From Ceratodon purpureus (taxonomy: Eukaryota; Streptophyta; Bryopsida; Pseudoditrichales; Ditrichaceae): DNA of 64,000 nucleotides. Below, in pieces: positions 48,056 to 57,400 of this stretch. The stretch lies in NCBI GenBank assembly GCA_014871385.1, contig CM026427.1, positions 9,722,430 through 9,786,429 of the forward strand. Reading direction: 5' to 3'. Under the pieces are notes generated by a model, which was not told where the DNA came from, did no database searches, and saw only the letters and a list, made by a program, of their open reading frames with translations. The position numbers and the translations under genes were made by a program. Each line of letters opens with the position of its first letter. The first letter of the stretch is position 1.

Positions 48056-48113
48056 CTGAAGAGGTGCAGAGGCCCACGAAGAGAAGATGTGGAAAGTATG
48101 TGACTTATATAGA
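48056..48113 (-). promoter_or_regulatory. TATA promoter and leader of paralog 1
   Basis: On the minus strand tctatataagtc (48103-48113) is followed about 40 bp later by acctcttcag and then a donor (gtaagatcc). The same order of TATA, about 40 bp, acctcttcag and donor stands upstream of paralog 2 at 52.0-52.1 kb. Both are preceded by a ggcggcg-rich stretch. Confidence 0.6.
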
Positions 48114-48442
48114 AGTCGGAGGCGGCGCAATATCAAAGGAGGGGGCACGAAATCCAAGGTGGCGGCGCGGAATTAGGCTTTCTACCCTAATCGAGCCGCG
48201 GATAACGAAGCAACGTGGCGGCCAAGGTCAAGACTAGATATCATGGCGGCCAGGGTTTTGGAAAATGGGCCGGGTTCCCCTCATTACGGACCCTTCCCAT
48301 ACCCGGCTGTCGGATTTTGGCGCACCAATCGTTGCCCTCCCCCGGCGCGGTACCCTGGCAGATGCACATCCGCGAAATCATCCGTCGGATCCGACACTAC
48401 GTTTTGGGTTCCAAGAAAAACCATGGGTGGCCCCCTTGATGA

Positions 48443-48524
48443 ACCCCGGTGGGTTTGCTAACGAGCCCAAACCACCACAGAAATCCGACAGATGGTTTCT
48501 GCGATAAGCGAATGTCGCCGGGGT
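48443..48524. repeat. Hairpin element H1 with tccgaca core
   Basis: The outer arms accccggtgg / cgccggggt enclose inner imperfect arms (cgctt-type, aaacca/tggttt) and a loop side with aaatccgacagat. It lies about 340 bp upstream of the paralog 1 promoter. Confidence 0.75.
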
Positions 48525-49057
48525 CGGGCCAGATGGTGCTCGGAAAATGTTAAGTCCATGACGCGTCGCAAACGGCGATAGGCGAGTTGTAAACGGGGTT
48601 TTGAGAATATGCATAAGACATGATGTTTAGCTATTTATAGAATTTAATTGCTGAATTAAAAAGCAATGATATGCAATTAATTATATTAGTACTCTTATTG
48701 TATTCAGTGCCAGGTAAGAGAGCCATAAGAAATAACTTGAAATTGTATACTCACTATGGATAGAACGTAAATATTATATGAAGTAAATATTATATGATAT
48801 ACAAAACAAGCAGTAAAATATTATTACTGAAAAATGAAAGCAATGACGATTGTAATATATGCTATTTCTACCTTTCATAATTAATATTGCTATTTCTACC
48901 TTCCATAATTAATGTCAGTTTTCATAATTTTACAATCTATTACTAATAGTGTTTTGAGTACATTTTTAAAATATGAGGATTCAAAATGATATGAAGTGGA
49001 TTACGGATTTTTTTACGTTCAATAAATATATTAGAAATGCCTCTTCTTCCTGAAATT

Positions 49058-50089
49058 TCAAAGGTCCAAGTGCTCTAGTCTTGGACGCTTTGGTGGTTGA
49101 TCTTCATTGTCAGGTTCTCTTGTCCGCTTCCGTATTGGAACCCAGTCAAATCGTTTTTCCCATATTGATCCAGTTTGTCCACATCCAACTCGGTCCAGCC
49201 ATATCCCTTCATTATCTGCTTTCCATGCGCAATCTATACAGTCGATAGGCATTGAAATGCTGTTCACTAGAGGAGGTTTCCATATTTTAACATCTCTACG
49301 ATATGCCATACTCCCCAGGTCTTTAAATTTGCATATCCAAGGCGAACTGAGTAAACGCTCGTCGGTGAGTGGATTTAAGGATATGTAAAAAAATCGTTCG
49401 GAAATGTGTGCTCGAAGTCGTCCTGGAATTATCACGTTATTCATTGGGGCATCCATAACTCCATGTGTAAGCAGTAATTCTTCATCGAGATCATTGAAAA
49501 TAGACACTCTATACTCCTTCAGAAATTCATGGTGGTCCTCGTCCTCCTTCCATTGCTTAAAAAGCTTGTACTGATGCCTACCGCTAAAAGGATGGAACTG
49601 AGAAACATACAGACCATCTCGTTCAATATTCCATCGACACAAATATGTATCAGGGCTGGGACCTTGTTCACAGATTGGACAGTTGTCATCGTTGAAATTT
49701 GCATCTTCGTGCCGCATAAGACGAGCATGTGGATGCTCCCAGATGCACATGTAATTAATCTCATATTTTTTGGCACAGTTCCATTCGCGGATTTCGTATT
49801 CAAAATCGCAAAACAAATTATCTTCAAAATCGAGAAGACCGCGGCCAACTTCGACAGATGCATGAGCTTTGATTTGATCAAAGACGACATTTTGCTTTAT
49901 TGGCACACCACGATCATATTGCTTTTCGAAGCAATCTAGCCATACCTTCTTGGGAATATTATTTGTAATTTCAACTGGTGACAATACATTCTGTATAATT
50001 TCCTCATCAAATGATTGTACTTGTCGGAAATTTGTCAGAATTAAGACATAGAATAGAGGAAAAACGCATTTAAGTCTATGATCTGCCAT
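49058..50089 (-). CDS. Uncharacterised 343-residue protein
   Basis: A single uninterrupted frame from an ATG at 50089. The first 28 residues (CVFPLFYVLILTNF core) could be a signal peptide or anchor, but the C-terminus (RKRTREPDNEDQPPKRPRLE) looks like a bipartite nuclear signal, so location is uncertain. In the middle, CPICEQGPSPDTYLCRW is a possible metal site. Tryptophan- and aspartate-rich; no family is recognised. A start at a later methionine would remove the hydrophobic segment. Confidence 0.55.
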   Translation of the reverse strand: MADHRLKCVFPLFYVLILTNFRQVQSFDEEIIQNVLSPVEITNNIPKKVWLDCFEKQYDRGVPIKQNVVFDQIKAHASVEVGRGLLDFEDNLFCDFEYEIREWNCAKKYEINYMCIWEHPHARLMRHEDANFNDDNCPICEQGPSPDTYLCRWNIERDGLYVSQFHPFSGRHQYKLFKQWKEDEDHHEFLKEYRVSIFNDLDEELLLTHGVMDAPMNNVIIPGRLRAHISERFFYISLNPLTDERLLSSPWICKFKDLGSMAYRRDVKIWKPPLVNSISMPIDCIDCAWKADNEGIWLDRVGCGQTGSIWEKRFDWVPIRKRTREPDNEDQPPKRPRLEHLDL

Positions 50090-50682
50090 GCTATTAAGTA
50101 TATGTGAATTCTAATTGAAGATTAGGAAATTCAAAATTACGAGGACGGAACTTTTTTGTTTCAAATGTTCACAAAAAGAGTTCCATCCTTCCATATCACT
50201 CATGATGCCTTATCAGTAAGAGATATACCCTTTGAATATAGAGAACGGTTTAGCATAATAATTATTTAATTCAACTTCCTTCTTCAAATTTTTTTGGAAG
50301 CCATTTCAGTAACAGTTATACCCTTTGAATATAGAGAACGGTTAAAATAGCAGTTATTTAATTCAGAGATTACCAGTACTTATCCCGCACACTTCCCGAA
50401 CACTTGCTGTTAATGCTCATATTTAAAAACTTATAATTTAAATGTATGCGAATATACTAATGAAATCTGAGGAATAAAATGAAACGGAAAATGGACAGAA
50501 TCATTCTGAAATGAATAGGACAAGCAAATAATATTTTTTTTTAGCCGATATATGTACTTTAATAAAATTACAAAAATTTACAAAATGGAATGCTAATAAA
50601 AGCGTCAGTCGCGGTACAAGAAATGTACACAAGGAAGAGAATATACTATGCCGAAATTTCACGTAGATCTAAGGAAATACAT

Positions 50683-51147
50683 CTAGTCATCCGAGTCACT
50701 GTCATCGTCGCTAAGAACGATGACATAGGACTCCGGACCATCCACCGTCGCTTCGGTTTCCTCCTCTGCAGCATACTCCAGGAAATCAGAGTCTTCGCCT
50801 TCTGGAACATACCCGTCATCCTCCGGGCAGTACTCATTTCCGTCGCCGCCTGCTGCAACCGCATCCATCCACTTCTGCACCCACTCGGGGATGCCATCAT
50901 CGGAACTCTTTACTTCGAAGCAAATGGAGCGCCCATGACCTTCCACACACATTAACCGCATCGTCTCCTTGGGCTGGGTTGGTGATGGCCCTTGAAAGGC
51001 TTGGTGCTCGATGTCAGGCAGTGGAGTGACTCCTTCTGGAATTCGGGAATCAGGGACTGGACTGCTCCGGGATGTCGGACAGGTGCATGGTCCGAGCCCA
51101 ACGCATGTTGTGCAAACCATTGGAACTCTTGAAGAAATATTCGCCAT
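50683..51147 (-). CDS. Small Cys-motif / acidic-tail protein, paralog 2
   Basis: 154 residues. MVCTTCVGLGPCTCP at the N-terminus, then MCVEGHGRSICFEVKSSDD and IPEWVQKWMDAVAAGGDG, and an acidic tail VIVLSDDDSDSDD. It is a clear paralog of 46902-47342 in the same orientation. The core GHGRS-x2-FEV and P-x-WVQ-x-WM are the most conserved. Its promoter-like TATA lies near 52.08 kb with an intervening 5'-UTR intron. Confidence 0.7.
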   Translation of the reverse strand: MANISSRVPMVCTTCVGLGPCTCPTSRSSPVPDSRIPEGVTPLPDIEHQAFQGPSPTQPKETMRLMCVEGHGRSICFEVKSSDDGIPEWVQKWMDAVAAGGDGNEYCPEDDGYVPEGEDSDFLEYAAEEETEATVDGPESYVIVLSDDDSDSDD

Positions 51148-52036
51148 CTGCTTACCAAGATTAAAAAGAAATTAATACGGTTCGCCTCAAAGTTTGGCAA
51201 GACAGAATCTGCCTTGTCCGAGTAGCACGGCTTATCCTGACACATGCATGGTTCGATATTTGAGAAGAGCATAGGAGTACTGGCAGGATCAACTAGGTGG
51301 CTATTCCTTCTTATCACAAGTTACGCACAACGGAACCAGGTGCAAAGGTATCAGCAAATCCCCCATCGGCACCAAGGTAACCCCCACTAAACCTTACACT
51401 GAGCTTGCTCCCGGTTGGCCACTTATAGCGGACGGACGATAGAGTCCAAAGCGGTCGGCCACCGAGAACTCACTAGCCCAGATTAACCAACACTTACAAG
51501 AGCATGAAACCAACATTTCGAAATCCAAATGGGAGGCAATGACAAGGCAATGCTATTTATATTTGTGTGTAACCCTTAATCACAGTATCATCAGTATCTC
51601 AAGGCTTGAGCACTGGGGCAAACATCCCGCCCAACTCTTTAGAACCGAGCGAATTGTCCACTCTTTGGAAAAGTCCGTAGTAGCCAGCAAACGAGAACAA
51701 AACAGCGCAGACAATCCAACACTCACGTAGAAACATGATACAAACATTACGAAACACCGAATCAATTGGTGTACCTAGGTCAGAGCAACTGTGCTAACAA
51801 TCTGCCCAACTCGTCAATCCCAACCCCACTGACGATTCTTCGGAAGAGTCCGTAACCGCCAGCCAACGAGGACGAAAGAATGCAGATAGACCAACATTTA
51901 CGTGGAAAGATGATACAAACATTACGTAAACAATGCAAGGGAACAAACGACCCGCCATACTACAAAGAACCAAAGCCAAGAACCGAAACCCACAAACCGA
52001 AACAAAGAGTAAAATGGAATAGAATTTGGAACGCAC

Positions 52037-52090
52037 CTGAAGAGGTCGGAGAAAAGATGGAGAACAATGCATTTAGGATTGGTTTATATA
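52037..52090 (-). promoter_or_regulatory. TATA promoter and leader of paralog 2
   Basis: Minus strand: tatataaacc (52081-52090 region), then a short leader ending acctcttcag immediately followed by a gtgcgt donor. It parallels the arrangement at 48.06-48.11 kb. Confidence 0.6.
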
Positions 52091-52139
52091 GCCCGCAATG
52101 TCGGCAGAAAAGGCGGCGCCGGCGAATAGGTCAGAATAA

Positions 52140-52280
52140 ACCACGCGGAAACGGATAAGGCGGCGGCGGCGACACTTAGGTCAGAGCATGCGGCTGCGGC
52201 GGCGGCGGCAGTTAGGTCAGAGCATGCGGCTGCGGAGGCGATTGCTTTGGCAGCTAGGTCGGCGGCGGCGGTGTTGACTA
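52140..52280. repeat. GC-rich ggcggc / ttaggtcagagcatgc repeats
   Basis: Two copies of ttaggtcagagcatgcggct are separated by trinucleotide ggc runs. It is a simple repeat upstream of the paralog 2 promoter. Confidence 0.8.
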
Positions 52281-52289
52281 GGTGCACAA

Positions 52290-52372
52290 GACCCCGGCGG
52301 AGTTGGCAATTGGGATAACCAACCTCTAAAATCCGACAGATGGTTATCTCAATTTGCCAAGGCCACCGGGGT
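52290..52372. repeat. Hairpin element H2 with tccgaca core
   Basis: Outer arms accccggcgg / ccaccggggt; inner arms ttggcaattgggataacc / ggttatctcaatttgccaa pair almost fully; the apical loop holds aaaatccgacagat. It lies about 200 bp upstream of the paralog 2 promoter. Confidence 0.85.
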
Positions 52373-52374
52373 TG

Positions 52375-52520
52375 ATGGTTGTGGTGTGGGTTGAGAGTGA
52401 GGGTGAGGGGAGTGTGAGGGTGAGGGGAGTGTGAGGGTGCGGGTGAGGGAGAGTGTGAGGGGTTGGGCGAGGGAGAGTGTGAGGGGTTGGGCGAGGGAGA
52501 GTGTGAGGGGGCGGGAGAGG
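52375..52520 (+). repeat. G-rich minisatellite (gtgaggg units)
   Basis: Repeated agtgtgaggggttgggcgag-type and gtgagggtgaggg units give many G3-G4 runs on the plus strand, so a quadruplex is possible. It adjoins hairpin H2. Confidence 0.85.
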
Positions 52521-52679
52521 ATCAGGGTCGGGGCTAACAGTCAGGGTGAGGTTGGAGGGAATAGATAGGTTGAACATCGTGTTTGGCGGTGTTTCAAAAC
52601 TTCCATGCTTTCGGGTAGTATGCTAAGATAAGGGGACAGTTATTGAAAAGTTCGTAATTGCCGAGCAGTCTATATTAGG

Positions 52680-53159
52680 ATGTCGATGGCCTTGTCACAA
52701 CGCTCAGAGCTTCGTCGAGTTGAACTTATTCGTAGATTTAAGCGCCAGATCGCAAAAGCCACTTTATACCTAGCTTCAGTAGATTTTACAGTAGATGGAT
52801 CGGTTCTAAATCCTGCCCGAGAATATGCCTACAGTCCTGAGGATGAAAAGGTTGACCAAGAGGTGCGAAGACTTGAATCAATTCTTGTGCAGCACGAGCG
52901 GGCAGAACTAAGAATGGCGATGGCAGTTCTTCCGAAGACAGTGGACATTTCCAATGGCGCAGAAGAGTATATGAGTATGATGGAGGAAGTCTTTGAGGTT
53001 CTAATCATGCCAGGATGTGTGCTCCCACGAGATATCTTTGAGCATGTCACGGGTCTTAGGCTCATCCGAGATGAAGGATATTGTAGCTGCCACGATTCAA
53101 AGGCCAATGAGAATGAGTATTTTGACGTTGACCTAGAAGCGTGGGTGGTCCAGCTGTAA
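52680..53159 (+). CDS. Uncharacterised 159-residue protein
   Basis: A single frame from the ATG at 52680 (MSMALSQRSELRRVELIRRF). Mostly helical, with a basic N-terminus, EVRRLESILVQHERAELRMA in the middle and an acidic C-terminus. It is divergent from paralog 2, with hairpin H2 and the G-rich repeat between. No family is recognised. Confidence 0.5.
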   Translation: MSMALSQRSELRRVELIRRFKRQIAKATLYLASVDFTVDGSVLNPAREYAYSPEDEKVDQEVRRLESILVQHERAELRMAMAVLPKTVDISNGAEEYMSMMEEVFEVLIMPGCVLPRDIFEHVTGLRLIRDEGYCSCHDSKANENEYFDVDLEAWVVQL

Positions 53160-53380
53160 TGGCAGAGTAGAAATATTTTATGAGAGTGTATGTCTTGACC
53201 CTGTAGACTATGTGCATAAAGACTATTATCAACTTAGTTCACTACCGGCACAGATGCCAGGCCATTGTGTGTTATTCACATTTTGAAGTAATTGATTAAA
53301 GTCCTTTTTCAATTGCACTAGATGCTTGCAATCGAGTATATCAAATGCAACAATTCACACCTCAATTTATTATATAATGG

Positions 53381-53444
53381 ATTCAATGTACAAAATCATG
53401 ATAATGGTAAATGGATTCAATGTACAAAATCATGATAATGGTAA
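53381..53444 (+). repeat. 32-bp tandem duplication
   Basis: The phrase ggattcaatgtacaaaatca plus tgataatggtaa occurs twice head to tail. Confidence 0.9.
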
Positions 53445-53773
53445 AACAAAGAGTGAACGCATCAAAAAATGCATGATAGAAATAGCAAAAGAATGTACAA
53501 AGTCATATATGGTCAAGGGATGGACTTAGATGCCACCCGGGATAAGTAATTCAACGTGAGGTTAAGGGCAAATTTCGAAGAGCTGCATTCGGAAAAAGCG
53601 AATTAGAATGTTGACAACAAAAAGAACCAGAGAATAAATACACGACAGAATGATAATAATAGATCAAAACAAAAAAATACCAAAAACATGAACAAATGCA
53701 TGTGTTAAACTGCGCATGAGAAACCAGGTGTAAAACCACGCACGAGACAGAGAAAGTAACGGAGCGGGAGACG

Positions 53774-53857
53774 GACCCCGGTGGCTCTGAACGCAAGCCA
53801 AAACCATCTGTCGGATTCGTTACAAGGTTTGTGAGCTCCATGAAAACCACCGGGGTC
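53774..53857. repeat. Hairpin element H3 with tgtcgga core
   Basis: Perfect 11-bp outer arms gaccccggtgg / ccaccggggtc, 84 bp overall, with accatctgtcggatt inside. The core is in the opposite orientation to H1 and H2. Confidence 0.88.
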
Positions 53858-53899
53858 GGTGGTAGGTGACGCGCGGATATAGGTTTTGGTCTTCCAGTT

Positions 53900-54470
53900 C
53901 AAATGAATTGCATCTTAATATACATGATGGACATTTGGAAACCTACTTTGGGATTCATATTGAATGTATAAGAACTGTGCACAAAATATTAGTAGACTAT
54001 AAATAGACGAATAAATTAGAAAAAGATAATAAACATTAAATGAACGTAATTTCAAAAATAAAATTGTGATATTCAGGCATGAACATGAGTTAAGTTAATT
54101 GAATTCTTGAATAATCATACAATGGATTAAAAATGCAAGTGAGAGATAACTTAATACGGAAGATAGTAGAAACAGATTATCAGACAAATAGAAGATACTG
54201 AACAAGAAAAAAATAACAAAACAACTTATTAGCATATTAACGAATAAGATTGAGTCAGCTATTTCATTTATACCATGAGTTTTGAATGAATGAAAACGAT
54301 TTAATGAAGAAGAATGTAATCATCGCATTATGAGGACAGAGTTCATTCAAATCAGTAAATATTATGCAAACCAAGTAAATAGGTCGTATTGTTGAAATAA
54401 AAAGCTGTATATATGAAAATCCGTAATACATAGAGAATAACTGTAAATTTAAAATTCATTAACATGTAAA
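53900..54470. other. AT-rich spacer downstream of gene B
   Basis: No coding signal or structured repeat was seen. Confidence 0.6.
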
Positions 54471-54477
54471 ATTGCGA

Positions 54478-57400
54478 TCACTCCGGATCAACAAGTATGC
54501 TATGAGTAACAACTTCGGCTTCAATGTCCACAAAGTTTAGGACACGACCATCGTATTTCCTACGAGTAAATTTCTTCATTGTGGGAGACTCCACATTTGA
54601 TTGAATTTGAGCCCCCAACTCGGCATACTCTGGAAGCCCTAGCATATCAGGTGATAGTGCAATCTTTTTGATGCACTCGTGAATTATCCCCCCAGAACGC
54701 GGACTTAGCGGTCTGCAACCACACCCTTATCAAAATTTTGATCCACATTGTACATATCACCATGTGTAATCAAAATGTCTTATCTCAAAAATATTCATTG
54801 AAATACTCACTTACTCGTCGTCGCTATCCTGGGTCATCATGGCGATGAATTTATTCACCGGCTTAGGGGTGGCCACCAGGTCTTTTTCAGTCATCGGCTT
54901 GATCGGTACATGAGAGGTATCCGTCTTTGGTAGAGGCAGTGGCGGCAGGGCCATCTTCTTTAGGACTTCTGTATACAGCTCGTGATCATCCTCAAGCGCG
55001 ACTATGTTCCGTCCTGACTGCCGGCAAGCTTTGATTGACGCACCTGATACAATGGAGTGTCTCTACGTTAGATTGTGATAGTTTCAATTTTCGTAATAAT
55101 GGCCCTGTTGAAAGTTACCATGAATGTGCAAAAACAATGAAACTTACCCGTTCCGGCGCCGATGTCGACGACGACGTCACCGGGATCGGTGGTGGCTCTG
55201 ATTAAACTCTCGATGAACAGCACGTCTTTCTCCCTCGCTCCTCGCCATGGCACCTCCTTGCGCATCGTCTGTTGCTCAAGCGTTACCCAGTTGAGGATGA
55301 CATCACGGTCAACGATGTCGATGCTCTTTTTCTTGTAATCCTCGGGTGTCGGTCTGAATTCAAAGCTGTTATTCGAGGATAATGTGAGAAGTTGCACCTT
55401 AAAGAAGCATGTTGTCATGCCGCTTATTTTTGCGGAGCGAAGAAGCAATCTATTGATGCCTGTCCACGACCTCTCAGACTTCAATTCAACCACTTGATGA
55501 AAATCACGAATCTCGTCCTCAATTTCGCCATTGTCATCCGGATGGATAATGATCACACACCCCTGGTCTTGGAGAACGAGTTTAACAAAGCCAAAGACGG
55601 CTGCAAGGTAATTGTCGCCTCTGCTGTTCCAATCTGGAATCTCGTCCTCATCGGATATACCAGGGACCGGTAGACCCTCCGGAATATCAATGATAATGAG
55701 ATCTGCCAATCCACCCCCCCGAACACTCTTCCCGTCCTTCATCCGGACCCGTTGAGGGGTGACGCTCCGAATCCACTGGACCATGTCGTTGAAAGCCTTT
55801 GGCATGCTTTTCAACCTCATTCTAGGATTTGCCTTCTGCCACTCAGTTATTGATTCATTCAGAATCAACTCATGAACAGGGCATCCTGCTTGAGGTGCGC
55901 TGACGTCTGGCTTCTCAGCATGTCCAATCCTTGGAGAGAATGTCCCATTCTCCGCACCATTCGGCTCAACAGTCGCTGGGTCCGACTTCTTCCCCCTGCT
56001 CCTCTTCTTCACTGGTTCCTGGTGGGACTCCTTCGATGCCGACTTCGCTCCCCTCTTCCGTTTCTTTGTGTTCGCATCCCCGGCACCAGTGGATGTCGAA
56101 ACACCTTGTGTATCCTGTTCTGGCTCTGCATCATGAGCAGGAAGTGCTTCATCTGAAATATCATGGGTGTCGTCTTCCCCATCTTTCCTCCTGGTAAACA
56201 TCTCCCTTATAGCCTTCTCCTCAGCAGTTACAAATGACTTTGGGCACTCGATATACCAGCAGCACTCAATCAGATGGTTCAAATTGAACATCTTCCGCTG
56301 GTTGGTTGTAAAGATGAACTCGGAATTCGATGTCTCCGTCCAGCTGAACCACGGAGGTGGTATACTCTTAACTACACCAGCTGGGATGAGCTCCCGCTTA
56401 AAGTACCGATACAGACATCGTTTCCAAGCCATGTCGGTCCCTGGTTGGGAATTGAATGGTTGCGACTTCGAATACACATTAGCTCCAGTGAAGAACGACA
56501 AGTATGCCTTCTCCCATAGAAGCACACGCCACTTCTCGATGTACTCGGCCATAGGAGTGCGCTTGGAGTTAATGTCTTCCTCTGCATCGGAACTGGTTGC
56601 CAACCAGTTGAGGCACTCTTTCTCGACTTCGTCTTCCAACTGATACAAAACAATCAACTTAAGAGTTAGACACAAATAACTAAAGAGGAAGCCATCGGCT
56701 ATAACCTCGAATCAGTGTAACAACCCAGAGTTCCAGAAATGATGAACTACACTTACGTTTGCCCAAAATGCAGCTTTTGTAATCCAGGGGTTAAGCACTT
56801 CAATTGAGCAAGGTGATGGTGGAAACTTCAATGTTTTTCTTGAACTCGCCGACCCGTTCCACCACCTCAGCCATTTCGCTTTTGTTTTGGCCGACACCTC
56901 AGATGTTGCAATTGCTTGGAGCTTGTCGATGGTCATCTCAACCTTGGTTTGGTGCCGATCATAATGTCTTTTGATCTGAAAATCAACAGCATCCCAAGTA
57001 ATCAGACTAGTGAAGATTAGAATCCGAGAGACATCATTGCATTGAATACCAAATTTCCTCATAACAGAGCATTAACTATCTATGTAAAATCATCATTTTC
57101 TTTCATAGAAAGTGTGTTAGATCACCGCTAAAGGGTCCAACAGCTGATCTGTCATACGAATGCAACACAGTACCATGTAAAGAATACGATATAGATTTCA
57201 TCTATCGGATAAGACAGATGATTTATCAATGCTAAGTTTCCGAGGTACCTTGGGGTATTCGAAACATAAAAATCATGTAATGGATTTCAGAGAATATTTC
57301 TTGAGTCATATAGTCCACAATACCTAGCTAGGTGAACACAAAATAATTCTCTGTCGGATTTCAGAGATGATTTTTGATCGCCAACTTGACAAGGTACCTT

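Larger units (their letters stand above)
44930..48396. repeat. Block-5 full palindromes tgtcggatccgaca
   Basis: Full or near-full copies lie at 44930-44943, 46488-46501 and 48383-48396, and a half-site at 48309-48316. All are intergenic. The same half-site, tccgaca, is the core of the hairpins at 48.4, 52.3 and 53.8 kb and of the arrays at 57.3-59.3 kb. Confidence 0.88.

Noticed and set aside
52375-52520. Telomere-like repeat
   Set aside because: The G-rich units are gtgaggg/gagaggg-like, not tttaggg, and occur in a gene block. It is a minisatellite.
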